The notes: generated by a model not told the origin, from the letters alone. A DNA stretch of 64,000 bases from Nyssa sinensis (GCA_008638375.1 CM018052.1:9967506-10031505), one strand, 5' to 3'. Positions 45,623 through 58,880 are shown, counted from the stretch's first letter. A program made the numbers and translations.

Positions 45623-48600
45623 TGTAATACCCCAGACTTAATTATTAAATTATGTAATGAAAAAAAAACTCTTTCTGAAATCTGATCTGGCATTTAACTG
45701 TTTAAATTCAACTGTTTAACACTGACAAAACCCATGTTAGCTGATTTCAAAATTCTGAGAAACTGATTACTGTCACTGAACCCTTAGACACTGAAGCTAA
45801 CCTAACTAGGAGTTGACCGGAAGAAACCGCGTCGAAAAATAGGCTACAGAATGAAAGTTAGGAAGAAAACAGTGAAACTGCATTAATGCGCAGCCAAACA
45901 GGGCCTAAGCCCGAAGTATGGAAAATAACCAAAAATGTGGCCAAGAGGATTTGATCCCTTGACCAAACTAGGCAGAATTTGGGTTACCAAAAATTTACCA
46001 ACTAAGCTAAGAGCACCTTTGTGCATATATATGCAAAGATATATATTTAAATAGCAATCAGATTTGGCCTTTCCCCAAAGTGACCAATAACCAAACATGC
46101 AACACATCAGCATGCATCACCCTATGCCATAGCCATCATGCCTATAGTTTCATGATGAAACCTCTCTCCCAACCAAATTGCATGCAAAATAATCATGCAT
46201 TTGGGGAGATGAAGGGGCAAGAGAAATGTGATTATTGATATACCATCTCCATATATGCATGGAGGGAAGAAAATCAGATCTGTAGAGAACCTTGTGCACT
46301 GTACTATAGAGAGAGAAACTGGTTAGAGGGAGAGAATCCTAGAGAGAGAGAGAAATATACACAAGTGTGTGTGTGCATTGGTGAGCCATTGAAGGAGCTT
46401 AGAGGAAGCCAAGGACTGCACAGAGGGGATCAACTCCAACTGTTGAGGCCTCTGTTTGAGCACAGCCATGAGGGAGAGACCACTGTTCAAGGTTAGTGTT
46501 CAAAAATTTTTAGGAAATTTTCCTACTAGATTCAGCTACTGTTTTATAGCTTTTAGGATCTGTTATTGCTTGTGTAGTATTTTAACTTGAGAACTGGGTT
46601 GGTTGTGAATGATTTGAACCTATAAAACTGCCCTAAAACACAGAAACTGTAAAAACCGCCATTGATGGAGCTTGAGTTGCAAGTCTGATCCGACCCCAAC
46701 CAACCGAACTTTTAATGGTCAATACATGAAATAGAACACTGTAGGACCTTGAAAAACACCATCCGCGACCTAGAAACCTAGGTTTAAACCCTCAAAATCG
46801 ACACTATTCTTTTCGGCCCAAAAATGAAATCTTTAAATTTGGCCCCTGAATTGAGATTGATGAGTTTGGAATGGAAGCTCATGTTGTAAGGGTTGCAGAG
46901 GACCAAACCTCATGCAAAATGGTTGAGAAACAAGGCCGTATGACCTAACTGTAACTCTCCACGATAATCGGTTGAAACAGACCTCCATTGTTGAGTTTGA
47001 AGCTTGAAATCGATGCCAAATGAATGATATCACTCCCAGAAACACTTTGGAACAAAAACCAGTGAGAATCGTTGCTTAAAACTCCACAAAATTGAAGAAG
47101 AAATTTCTGAAATTTCTAGGGCAACAGTGGCCCTATACGGGTAGGGATGATGAACAGTAACGGGTCTGGATCGGGTGTTCGGGTCGGGCCCCGACCCGAA
47201 CAAAAAGGGTATAAACCGAACTTAAAACTGTGTCGTTTTGTTACTATTAAATTTAAATTTAAATTGTAGGGCTGACGTCGGCCTGACGTCAGCACATTGC
47301 ATTGGAACCGGACTGGACCGGTCTGGTTCAGTCACATACTGACTGAACCCTTTGGTTCAGTTAGGACTTTCTGGAAATTACATAAAGACCCCAACAGTTT
47401 TGGGAAATTTGACTCTGGCCCAGATTCTGAAATTTTAATTCATTTATACCCCTGATAATTTAATAAATAATAAATTAAATTATTTAATTAATTTATTAAT
47501 TAAATAAAAATGACCAAATTACCCCTAGGTCATTTTTAGGTCAAATGAAGTCCAAATAAGTCAAATGAATAGTGTATTTTCACTATTTCAAACATTCCGG
47601 ACTCAATGGTGGAGTCCGATTTGGGAAATTAAGTCCCAAAAAATACAAACACGTAGGAGTAAATGACCATACTGCCCCTGATGATACCCGAACCCAAATA
47701 CAACTAAAAGATAGTCTATTTTGACTATGTCGGGCATTCCAGACTCAACGGTGAGGTCCGTATTAGCAGATAAAGTGCCGAAAAATATAATACATGAAAT
47801 TACCAAATTGCCCCTGACACTGTTTAAAACCCAAACGAAGTCCGATTGAGACGAAACTGAAAACAATAGAAACCCTGACACGTATGGGACTATACACGTG
47901 ATCGGATGACGAATCGGAATCAAACTTCACAACTGTGAAATGACCAAAATACCCCTAGCCTTGTATCAAGTTAGATAACATCCGAATGAACTAAGAACTA
48001 ATCCAATGAAAGCTTAAATAATTTCATGACCGGACTGCCTAGAGGTAGTACACATCCTGACATCTTGGGATTATGCTATAGGATAAAAACTCAAGCCAGT
48101 CATGGAAGGGAAAAACAAGAAATTTACCATTATGTCTAAAGCCGAAAGACTAGTTGACAAGAGGCAACAGGAGTTCATGCGACAACTATTATGGCAACAA
48201 AAGATTATCGAACGGCACATAAGGATAGCCAAAACAACCGAGGTAGTCTCCGTTCGACCGTTTATATACAAAATGCCTACCAAGGCAATGGTCACAGAGG
48301 CTAAATTAAAGAAACAAAAAGACACGGAAACCCTGAAAGAGTGGATGCAAAGGTGATTTTCAATTATCATAAAAACACATAGACAGCGAGATAGTCTAAC
48401 TCAGGTTGAATTTTGAATTAAAATAAACCAAGTTAAGATTCATGTGAGATTTACGAAATGTTCATAAATTTTCTAGGATAAAGAAGGATAAGAAGAAGAG
48501 AAAGGCTTCTCAGTTAAGTCCCGTTACCGCACAAGGTGAGTAACCTAGACTCCTGAATTGGTGTATAAGTACACCGTCTAGTTATTGTATTTTTAAATAC

Positions 48601-49414
48601 CGTACTGTACTGCTCCTACTGATATACTGTCTTTCATGCTTCTACCCAATGCAAGACTATATTTTACTCTGTCTGATTTCACTGTTCCGTATTGAAATGA
48701 AACTATCCATGTTTTTACTAAAAGAACAACTGATTCATGCTACCAAATTCAGTCTTGAGCACTACATGAGCATATTGCACTATTTGAATTATGTATGCTG
48801 TACTGTTATCCTGTTATATTGTTTTGCTCTGCTCGTTGTTGAACTGTTCTGTCGCTCTGATGATTTAACTGTATCCCTGTTTAAAATATTGTTTCAAAGA
48901 AACGTATTTAAATATATCTTCTGAAATGCCTAATTCAACCACCTGTTTTACAAACAACAATGGTTTGAAACCCATGACAGGGGACCCGTGTTACTCACTG
49001 GGCTTTTAGAAGCTCACCCCTTCCCTAACATTTTTCAGGTGAGGGACCCAGTGATCAGGATTTGCGGGTTGGAGACTCGGAGAACTATTTTGAAGAACTC
49101 ATGAATTAACCATTTTTGTACCTAACTCCATTTCTGAATATGATGTACTGAAACCTAAGACTCGTATCTTTTGTAGGACAATGATGTAATAGTTAAGCAT
49201 GAATGTATTAATGGCTCTGCCAAGGTGTTATGCATTCCCTTAGTTCCGCTGCAACTTATATTAATTGAATGCATTGTACTTGGATGTTACTGATGAATGG
49301 CCTGTGGTTAGGATTACCGTCGGCATTTTGATTTAAAAAAAAAAAACCGATGGGTGCCTAACTGGCCGGTCGCATGCCCCTAATCCGCACAGGGTGGGTA
49401 AGGGGGATGTGACA
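45623..49414 (+). mobile_element. Solo LTR D (3792 bp) within RNase H
   Basis: Starts TGTAATACCCCAGAC, ends GGGGGATGTGACA, with GTATT duplicated. Removing it rejoins the Retand RNase H reading frame exactly. It shares with C and E the antisense tRNA-like module near the start and the 'actcactgggctttt..aagctcacccc' phrase near the end (about 48990-49020). No internal element region is present. The open frames (e.g. 48102-48356, 47603-47923) have no recognised domain. Confidence 0.9.
45945..46025 (-). other. tRNA-like module in solo LTR D
   Basis: Minus strand TTAGCTTAGTTGG (46010-45998) resembles a tRNA A-box/D-arm; GGATCAAATCC (45957-45947) is a near-perfect B-box, 53 nt on. Antisense to the LTR. 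Confidence 0.55.
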
Positions 49415-49640
49415 GTATTGACTTCAGAGGATAGGCAGTTGGGATCTCGATTGGATGGGCCTGGAAATAAGGTCGAAGCTTCCGAGCTGATATGACCAAG
49501 GTATAGGCCAGCTTCTCTACTTCTAGGTATCTTTTCTCCGTGTCAAGTAGTGCCCTACTGACGTAGAATATAGGCCTCTGTACTCCTCTGTCCTGTCTGA
49601 TCAATGCGGAGCTGACCGCGTTGAGACTGCAAGGTACAGG
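49415..49640 (-). pseudogene. Retand-like first RNase H (gRH), N-terminal part
   Basis: Reads AVSSALIRQD..RPIFYVSRALLDTEKRY..LEKLA-like, the RNase H of Ty3 elements, up to the D insertion. It is one frame off from the RT, so a single-base loss near 49624 separates them. Confidence 0.8.
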
Positions 49641-50866
49641 AGCAGCTTTTCTCCTTGTACTGGCTTTGACAGGAGCTCTGGAGAGGCTAGATACTCCTTT
49701 AGTTCTTGAAAGGACTTCTTGCATTCTTCTGTCCACTGCAAAGTCTTGCTGCCCTTCAGAGCTTTGAAGAAAGGTAGGCATCGATCGGTGGATTTGGATA
49801 TAAACCTGCTCAGTGCGGCAATTCTACCATTTAGTCCCTGAATCTCCTTTCTGGTTTTTGGTGACTTCAGTCCAATCAGGGCTTGGATCTGAGTGGGATC
49901 TGCTTCGATACCTCTTTGAGAGACGATGTATCCCAAGAATTTTCCCTTCGTAACTCCGAAGGTACATTTCGAGGGGTTGAGCTTCATCTTGTGTTGTCTG
50001 ACGATATCGAAGGTCTGGGCCAAGTGCTGGAGGTGGCTGCCTTTCTGAAGGCTCTTTACCAGCATGTCATCAATGTATACCTCCATGGTGCTGCCGAGCA
50101 GTGGGCTGAACATCTTGTTCACCAACCGCTGATAAGTGGCTCCAGCATTCTTCAAACCGAAAGGCATTACTCTGTAGCAGTAGAGTCCTCTTTCGGTTAT
50201 GAAGGCAGTCTTCTCTTGATCTGGAGGGTACATCTGGATTTGGTTGTATCCAGAGTATGCATCCATAAAACTCATAAGTTCATGCCCCGCAGTGGCGTCA
50301 ACTAGTTGGTCTATTCTCGGCAGTGGAAAGCTGTCCTTGGGGCACGCTTTGTTGAGGTCTGTATAGTCAACACAGACTCTCCACTTGCCGTTCTTCTTCT
50401 TAACAAGCACGGTGTTGGCTAGCCACTCGGGATAGAAAACTTCCCGTATCATCCTGGCGTCCAGCAGCCTCTGGACTTCTTCGTTTATAATCCGATGCCG
50501 TTCAGGAGCGATCGGCCTTCTCTTCTGTCTGACTGGGGGGTGATCCGGATCTACCATCAGTTTATGAGTTATTAGATTAGGATCTATTCCCTCCATGTCC
50601 CTGGTCTCCCAAGCAAAGATAGAGAGGTTGTTTTTCAGAAACCTGACTATCTTTTCCTGCTCGGTGTGTGTAAGGTCTGGGCCGATGTACAAGTAACGCC
50701 CTTCTGCTTCTGAACTTACCAGTACTTTAATGGGCTTGCCAACAGGTTTGGCTCGGCTGTCACGTCCCCTTGGGCTCAGGGGCTCTTCAACGCCAGATGG
50801 GCAATCTTCCACCTCGGGAGTGTGAGTGAAAACCGGATCTGCACAGTCCCGAGTGTACTGTAATTT
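49625..50866 (-). pseudogene. Retand-like reverse transcriptase
   Basis: A long open stretch with all RT blocks: VLVKKKNGKWRVCVDYTDLN, CPKDSFPLPRIDQL, SFMDAYSGYNQI, FGLKNAGATYQRLVN, catalytic VYIDDM (residues 246-250 of the open frame) and KCTFGVTKGKFLGYIVS. The upstream start is artificial: the frame continues into the protease through one TAA at 50867-50869. RT would copy element RNA into DNA. Confidence 0.92.
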
Positions 50867-51660
50867 TTATTTCGGAGCTTTCTCCTTGAGAGCAATAGCG
50901 TGACACTCTCGGGAGGTTGGCTGACATCCTCGGACCGAGTGTACGCTCTGGTTGTGGACGTACTTCAGACACTGATGAAGGGTCGAAGTGACTGCCCCTA
51001 TCTGGTGTAACCAGGGTCTCCCGATGATGACGTTGTATGGAGACTTCATGTTCAACACCATGTATTCCGAGATAGTGGTCTTCTGCCCTTCACCTTCTCC
51101 TACAGTGGTAGGAAGGTCAACTCTCCCCAGTGGGGTGCTGAGGTTGCCATCAAAAGCTGCCATCACGGCAGTGGTGAACTTGACGTTGTCCTGGTCTATG
51201 CCCATCTGTTTAAGCAGGTCATAGAATAGAATGTTGACTGAGCTGCCAGTGTCGACCAGGACTCTTCTAGTCTCGAAGTTAGTGATTCTGAGGGTAATAA
51301 CAAGGGCATCACTGTGAGGGCAGTGTACCCCTGCTAGATCTTGCTCGGTGAACTGGATCTCCGGCCCTGGCTTGAGCCTCTTTTCGACGTTGGAGATCTG
51401 CAAGACGTTTGGGGCGGTTCTGGCCTCCCGAGCATATCTCTTTCTTGCCCTGTTGGACATTCCTGTAACAGGGGAGTCAGCATGGAGGACGTAGATGACG
51501 TGATTGTTCTGCCTCTGAGGCTCGTTTCGTCCTTTCCTCTGCTCCTGCCTCTGTTCGGGCCTCTGATCTGGCCGCTGCTGAGGCTTGTCCTCTTGGGGGT
51601 TCTGTCTTCCGTCCTGCTTGACGAACTCCCGAAGACGTCCCTTCTTTATGAGCTGCTCTA
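50867..51660 (-). pseudogene. Retand-like aspartic protease
   Basis: VLVDTGSSVNIL holds the catalytic Asp (about 51251-51253); MKSPYNVIIGRPWL is the flap-side IIGR motif. In frame with gag upstream and RT downstream, so gag-PR-RT was one polyprotein. Confidence 0.88.
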
Positions 51661-53229
51661 TCTCATATCAGAGGGTCCTGCAAGAGTTAGTTGTATGTCC
51701 ATGATCTTTATGGAAATTACAATACTTACTTTGGTCCCGCAGGCTGGGATCTCCTTTGATTGGCTCCGGCCACCTCAGGTTCTCCCGATCTCTGATCTGC
51801 CGGAGTACCTGGTTTAGAGTGGTGTTCAGAGGAGTGAAGTTGGTGAACTCCCTTGGTGCGGAGTTGTACACAGCTCTGGGAGCTGTTCTCTTCTCTGGGC
51901 TCCTGGCCCTCTTTTTGTTGGAGTCTCTTCTGTGATCCTCCTTCTTGTGGTCCTCCTGCTTTGGATTGTCCCTCTGGGTCTGATCTCTGCCCTTCTGGGA
52001 CGTGCGGTTGGCTTCTTCCAGGTTGATGTATTTTCTGACCCGATCCATTAATGCTGCCATATCAGTAGGAGGGCTTTTCGTCAAGGAATCTCTAAACCCA
52101 CCTTGGGCGAGCCCGGCAGTCAGGGCTGCTACAAGGAATTTCAGGCTGCAGTCAGTGATTTCCGTGAGCTCGGTGTTGAAGCGCGTAATGTAGGCTCTAA
52201 GGGATTCCTCCCTGGTTTGTTTGACGTTTAGCAGGAATTCTGGCCCCCTTCTGAGCCTTCTGCTGGTCATAAACCTGTCCAAGAACTGTCTACCGAGCTC
52301 GTAGAAACTGTTAACAGAGTTCGGTGGGAGGTTGTAGAACCACTTCAGAGCAGTTCCCTTCAGGCTGGTGATGAACGTTCGGCACATGAAAGCATCAGAG
52401 GCTCCGTGAAGGGCCATCGTATGCTGGTAATGAGAGAGGTGATCTCCTGGATCTCCAGATCCATCGTACAGGGTGAATTTGGGCACCATGAATTTTCTGG
52501 GCCTCTCTTCTGACATGATGGTGTGAGTGAATGGGGTGGCTAGCCTTTCGAGCAGCCTGGCCAGTTCGTCTTGTTCTGGAGGGTTCTGGGGTCCTCTCAA
52601 GGTGATTGTCCGGTCTATTGACTCAGCAATTTCCTCTACCCTCCGCGGGTCTTTGATTTTGACATCTTGTGACCCTGCTTGACAGCCTCGGCTTCAGGGT
52701 AGTAGGGTTGATTATGCCCTTCGGACGGAGGAGGATTCCGAACTGGGGGGTTTGGTGCTGCATGAGGAGGCTCCTGCGGTGTCGGGTGTGCTCCCGAGGC
52801 CCTTAGAGTTGGGGCTCGAGTAGTGCTCCGGTAATGGATGTTGGGGATGAAGGCGGATGTTCCCCAACCAGGGATTGTTGATGGCTGGGGATCTTGGCCA
52901 GCGCGAGGAATGCCTGAGGGGTGCCCAGGCTGGTTAGTTGGAGCCTGCGCATGAAGTTCTGCGTTCTCTGTAGTAACAGGAGGTTGCGTTCCTGCAACGA
53001 AGTTGACCGACGGGCTAGGAGAACCCGTCGCTTGGTTCTGCGTAAGTGTCGCCAGTGTTCTAGTGATGGTAAGCAACTGTTCCTGCACCAGTTCATTGTG
53101 TCATTTTATTGCTTCGATTTCTTGTCGTATCGGATTGGCCGCTGGCCCCCTTGTGCGGGGAGCAGGCGGCTAACGTTGAGCGTTTTGCGAATTTTGAGTA
53201 TTCTGTCGTGGTCGGAGATTTGGTGCCAT
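51661..53229 (-). pseudogene. Retand-like gag
   Basis: Start ATG at 53229 (MAPNLRPRQN). In-frame TAG at about 53170 and TGA near 53104, then a frameshift around 52660-52690 and a further TGA at 51668-51670 disable it. The Gag capsid domain is clear (TLYDGSGDPGDHLSHY, ALKWFYNLPPNSVNSFYEL, LNVKQTREESLRAYITRFN), followed by a basic Arg/Lys-rich stretch and a C-X2-H-X4-H-X4-C knuckle variant (CNFHKDHGHTTNSC). Most breaks are explained by CGA-to-TGA or CAG-to-TAG changes. Confidence 0.88.
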
Positions 53230-53289
53230 GGTTTTCCGGTGGGGAAAGAGATGAGTTTTATGAGTAGAGCACTTTGGAGACTAGTCGTT

Positions 53290-53308
53290 CCCACAGACGG
53301 CGCCAAAC
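53290..53308 (-). other. Retand-like primer binding site
   Basis: Minus strand TTTGGCGCCGTCTGTGGGA directly after the 5' LTR; TGGCGCC.. begins with TGG complementary to a tRNA CCA end. I do not assign the tRNA. Confidence 0.75.
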
Positions 53309-53992
53309 TGATGCTGCACTTTTTGACTCGCAACACGTGTGGGCTCCGTGACCTGTAGAATACTCAGAGAGATGATCAGAGGACCACCGGATTGGCTCCA
53401 GCGGTAGCCGCTCCGATGCTTAAGTAAGTAAGAGAATTGAAAGACTGTATTGAAAGCCAAAGAATGAGCATGAAAGTAAAAGCATACCTCTAGGGTTTAA
53501 TATATAAGCCGTGGCTTTCCTAAGTTGATTAGGATTCGATGCCATGAATATAGGGATATGATCATCGGAGATTGCAGTTACCTTCTGGAGCCTTGAGTCG
53601 TAGATGGAGATAACTATAAATAGTAGTTTCCGCATTGAAGACCGTTTCCTTATTCCCCGCTTGACAGTTGTTAAGGAAACCATAAGGTTGGATCCATATG
53701 AAGTGTTGAATAAATATTGTCCAGAACGGGAGGTCTGGAAGATGTATACATGAGAATGTCTTGAAGGCTTCATCTGCACTGTATGACCGAGTTTATCGGC
53801 TCTGAATGATATATAAATAAGAATGCCCTGAAGGCTTGTGGCTGCTCTGTATGATAGACATATATGAGAATACCCTGAAGGCTTGTGGCTGTTCTGTATG
53901 ATCGAAATTGTCAGCTTTGTAGGATCGAGATTTGTTAACTCAGTGGGCACACGTGTCTCAAAGTGATTGGTATGTCTGTTTATGGTATATCA
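53309..53992 (-). mobile_element. Retand-like 5' LTR (684 bp)
   Basis: Same length as its partner; differences are at the phrases GGCTCCAGCGG, AAAGCATACCTCTAGGG, GTTTCCGC, CATATGAAG, AGCTTTGT and GGTATGTCTGTTTATGG: eight transitions and one transversion. Confidence 0.95.
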
Positions 53993-55479
53993 TTATTATT
54001 ACAATCTGAGTGGAAAATGTATGACTAAGAGATATGTAGTATCAGAGGGGGTTATTAACTTTAAAAGAATTAGAATATGGTCATCGTATATAATCTTAGA
54101 TGAAAAGAAAACCTCTAAAGGTAATTATTTGGCTGAGAACTCTAAAATAAATGTGAAATATTACTAAGGAAATTTAGAGGCATTACTTATTTAAAGATTG
54201 AAACTATACTAATGATAAGAAAATTCAAAAAAAAAGGTATTCATGAAGAAAAGAAACCCCTCCATGGAAAATTGCTAAGGAAAATTACTAAGGTTAAGAT
54301 TTTGATCTAACTATATAAATATTACTTGTGAAACTTTGGGAAAATTTCTATTCAAATAAAGTTATGAAACTACATCAATTTAAAGAGAAAAAATATTTAC
54401 TGTGTCAGAGGGATACCACTAGGATATCACTTAAGGTCCCAAAGCGTGAATATCACCTAGTAAATAGGTCTTGAATAAAAAATTTCTTTTATTATAATTT
54501 CAATTCTTGGTTAAAACAAAGATGACACAATAAAAAAATCACTCAATGTGACTAATCCAACATTTATGCTCATCCACCAATGAATTATCCAAGAATCATT
54601 CAAGTATACCAACCTATCAACTTGCATCAAATTGATCAATCTAGCTTGGTTTTATATGCAATTTTAACAATTCAAAGCTAATTCAACTAAATGATATCAA
54701 TTTATGATTTCAATCAATTTACTCAATCAAGTGTTCAATTTATCAAATTAATGAACAATTACGAATTTCATGAAAACACAATTTTTATATTCTAGTGAAA
54801 ACATTTTAATTAAAACAAATAGTAAATTGAAAGAGAATGAGAGATTTGCAAACCGATTGATGACGGAGAAACCACCATGGACAACAATCCTTGGTGTAAA
54901 ACTCCAGAGCTGGGCCAATGCTCGAGGAAGACTTCTACTATGATGGAAAAATAAACACAAGGCATCTACGAGCAAGCTTAGTACCTTAAGCTCCATTCTC
55001 CCCGATCGCGCCTTCGGATTCCCCTTGAATCCTCAAGCATCTCATATTCAGAACCTCCAAACAAACAGAATCCACGACGGTCTCAGAATCTTCTGATCAA
55101 GTTGCTCAACAATCGTAAATCCTCACGACCTCGGTGTCCACCGATCGCTCAATGCCAAATCCTCAAGCTTGAACTCCATCTTTCGTCAATGGTGAAATTG
55201 ACATAAACCAAGGCTCTTTAGATCTAATTTGGATCTAATGGATGATCTAAATCGATCAATAAACAAGAGTAGAGATTTATATGAATGACTTGTCTGAATG
55301 ATCTCTCATAAGAGCTTTATGATCTATCAGCAATTTTTCTCTCACAATATGAGACTCTCTTACTCAATTTTTGACTGCTCTAAATTTTATTTTTGCAAAG
55401 ATCTTGATTGATCCCCAAATGGCTTGAAAATAGAATATAAATTTGTTTTCCGCCCAGGGTTCATTCGAACAAACCATCA
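53993..55479. other. Intergenic DNA, no gene
   Basis: Starts with the right TTATT target copy. AT-rich to about 54980; 54990-55230 is GC-richer with a repeated 'CTCAAGC..CCTC..GATC' flavour but no recognised protein in any frame. Confidence 0.5.
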
Positions 55480-55767
55480 TGTAATACCCCGACCTGATTA
55501 AATAAAAATTAAGCCACTAATTATTAATTAGTGACCCTAAATAGAATAATTAAGAAAATTTAATCAGGAAATAAACGATAATAATGAAGGCGACTCCGAG
55601 AAAATAAATCCAAAATTAAGACTACGATTTCATGAAGAAGTAAATAATAAATTCAAATACATGAAAAAATGCAAGAAGAGAATATTGACAAAAAGTTTAA
55701 ATAAATCAAAGTGCCAAACAAGGCATAAGGGGGAAAATAGGAAAAATAAGCCAAAAAGTGAGACCAA

Positions 55768-55838
55768 GGGGTTTTGAACCCTTGACCCAAAGTAGGCAAA
55801 ATTTTAAAGCCCAAAAAAATAGCCACTTAGGCTGCCCA
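55768..55838 (-). other. tRNA-like module in solo LTR E
   Basis: Minus strand AGCCTAAGTGG (55833-55823) and GGTTCAAAACC (55780-55770), 53 nt apart; antisense to the LTR. Confidence 0.45.
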
Positions 55839-55864
55839 TTTGTTTGTGTCCTATTTTACAACAA

Positions 55865-55907
<43 letters not shown>

Positions 55908-58599
55908 TAAAATGTCCCTCCACCTCCCAAATTGCCCAATCACCTTACATGCAGCAAACAAATATTTTTTAAATAAAAATACATGATATATAATTATGTT
56001 GCGTACGGGGTATGTGTTCCAGAATCAGAAAAAGAGTGATGTAGAGAGAGAAACTTAGAGAGAGAAAGTGGAGAGAAATAGAGAGAGAGGGAGAGAATTG
56101 TAGAGAGAGAGAGAGAGAGATCAGTTGAGGGAAAAGGGGAGAAGAAGAAGAAAAATAAGAAGAAGAAGATCGAAGGAAGGGGAAGAAGACAAAAACAAAA
56201 GCAAGGCAGTTAGAAGAAACTTGTTGCAGCCACCATGGATGGGAAGAGGAGATCTTCCAAAACTGGGCAAGAGGCCAAGCTAAATACTCACTTACCTTCT
56301 GTTTGATTTTAAAAGAATTAGAAACAGAAAAACAGTAGAAGAAAATTGAATGAAACCCAAGGAAATTACCTCTGTATTGTACGGCTGAAAAGAAAAAAAG
56401 AATCACACACACGCACACACTATTTTAAAGCACATGAATACATGCATGAATCATACAGTGTGATTAGAAGTGTTAAAAGCATAAAATAGTGAGTTTAAGG
56501 GCTTGAAGTTCAAAAATGCCATGGCTGCCATTAATGGAGCTTCAAACTTGCTCAGAAATAAAGTTTAACCAAGCTTAATTTTGGGCATGGGAATAGATGG
56601 AAAATCATTTTAGGATTCTGAGTCACTTTGAATCGAGAATGGTTCAGAAATGGCCATTTTATGGCCAAATTATCCCCACTGGTGCTTGGCTGGAATAGTG
56701 AATGGGTGTCGAAAAACTATGCATTTTGAGGTTTCAAATGATCCTAAATGATTGCATGGAGTCTTAGGAGCACTTTGATGTAAAACTAGAGGAAATCAGA
56801 CGTGAAAATCATAAGAAAAATCAAGAGGAAAACCTGTAGTTTCCGGCGACTGTAACGGGGAAGGTGACGGAACAGTGGCCGGAATGTTGTGGGGAAGAAG
56901 AGTCAGTTGGGCCAGACTTGGGTAGGGTCGGGTCGGGACGGAACCCGACCGAGTGCAAATGGTGTTAGTCCAACGACGCCGTTTAAGAGTTTGGTTTAAG
57001 TGGAATTCTCCCTGTTTGGATACTTAGGGAATAAATTAAAATCAGGTATGGGGATAGTCAAACTAAGGATAAGGCGGATAGTAGGTGTATCCCATCCCGG
57101 TTCTATGACCTAGCTTGAACCGGCTGGTTCATTGAACTCTCAGACCGGTCTAGGGTTTTATTTTATAAACCCACTAGTTCAAAGCTTAAATGAAAATAAA
57201 TAAACCAGAACTTTGTTTACTTGCGGTTTGACCCCAACAGTTTTGAAAAATTCTGTTTTGGCCTAACTTTTGAAAATTTATTTCAAATAAACCCCTGAAA
57301 AAATAATTTAAATTATTTTATAAATAGGGTAAAATGACTATTTTATCCCTAGGCCATAAATAAAGCAAATAAAGTCTAAATTGAGATCTAGAAAAAGCTA
57401 TCTTAACATTTTTGGGCATTCCAAACAAAATAAAAATGTCAGATTGGACATCCGGGGACTCCAGGGTGGTCCCACAATAAGATGTAAAATTACCAAAATG
57501 TCCTTAATACAATATGAAGCTCAAATGAAGTCCAAATTAGACGAAATTAATACCAATAGAAGTCCAATTACTTCTCAACTCGTATATATGACTAAATAAA
57601 GATTCGGGATCAAAATATCATAAAATATAAATGACCGAAATACCCCTGAGTACGGAAAATACAAGTAAATGCCAAAAATTAACTGTCATAAGCATAATTA
57701 TGAAAATTGAAGGGCCAAATAAGACTACGGAACAGTTAACGTATAAAATAAGAAATGACCAATGTGTCCCTATAATCAAAAACAGATACCAAATAAAGTC
57801 CAAAAGACTTAAAAATTTATATATAAGATATGTGGAATATTCTAAGGACCACGATAGGGTTAGGGGCAAGAACGATAAATTACTATTTTGCCCCTACATA
57901 TGCCCGAAGCTAAATAAAAATTTGAGAATGTCTAAATTGACTTTCTTTAGCGTTCCAGACCCAACGGTGAGGTCCAAAATACCAAAATAGGTACTGAAAA
58001 ATAAGTCATGTGAAAAATAAAATTTATTAAATTACCATGAGTAGACTGGTAAGATCAATCCTAGGAAAAGAATACGTCGGGTCTACGATTAAATGAAGAG
58101 CATCAATTTAGAGATGATTTGAAGTAAATGAGGAATTAATTAAAGTCTTGATGAATTTTATTTTTAAGAATTACAAAGGAAAAGGGAAAGCCCACCAGTA
58201 GTGTTGACCTAGGAGAACAAGGTGAGTAATCCTGTACTATGAAGTAGAGGTTTTTAATCTCCATGGATTCTAAAGAAGTTTAAGTTTAAAATTTCTGAAG
58301 TATTACGAGTTCAAATTTCTGAAGTACTTTAAATTCAATTCCGTATTTATATGACTCCTGTTTTAAATATTATTGCTTCTTTTTGAAAACTCTATTATGA
58401 CATGCAAGTTAGTTTGGTTATATTTTCGACCTTCTGTAAATTTATGTTCCAACATGTCTATGTTAAAATGTCAATTTTATTAAATGCCCTTCTAGAAATA
58501 ATTTTTTTTTCATTTTGCTATGTTTTAAATACTCCTGTACATCGTAATTTAATACTCTGAAGCTTATGTTTTGAATGTCCTAATCGTTGTATTCCAAGT

Positions 58600-58880
58600 G
58601 TTGAAGACTCTATTGAAATATTCCTGTTTAACCACTCATGCAAAGCATCTTTTTGAAAAATCCATATTTTTATACTCATGAAAAGAATCTATTTGAAAAG
58701 TCATGTTTGAAACACTCATGAAAAGCTTATATTCGAAGAAATCATGTTTTTAATGCTCATAAAAAGCATTTATTTGAAGAAGCCATACTTCGATGCTCTT
58801 TGAAAAGCATCCAATGAAGAAGTCATGTTTTTAAATGCTCATAAAAAGCATTTCATGAAGAAGTCATGTTTTTGCAAGAT
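58600..58880. repeat. Degenerate tandem repeats with hairpins in LTR E
   Basis: About five ~48-bp copies of AAGTCATGTTTTTAATGCTCATAAAAAGCATTT. Each carries an inverted repeat, AATGCT/AGCATT in some and GATGCT/AGCATC in another. Confidence 0.65.

Larger units (their letters stand above)
38288..53992 (-). mobile_element. Tat/Retand-type Ty3 retrotransposon
   Basis: Minus-strand element with two 684-bp LTRs (9 differences by eye, about 1.3%), TGAT...ATCA ends, perfect TTATT duplication, PBS, polypurine tract and gag-PR-RT-RH-aRH-INT order. The second, archaeal-type RNase H and the antisense ORF between integrase and 3' LTR define the Tat group; Retand is the best-known plant example with that ORF. 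Total 15.7 kb including a nested 3.8-kb solo LTR (D). Every gene is interrupted, mostly by single-base stops. Confidence 0.95.

Noticed and set aside
49883..50305. 140-codon plus-strand open frame
   Set aside because: Reverse-strand shadow of the reverse transcriptase.
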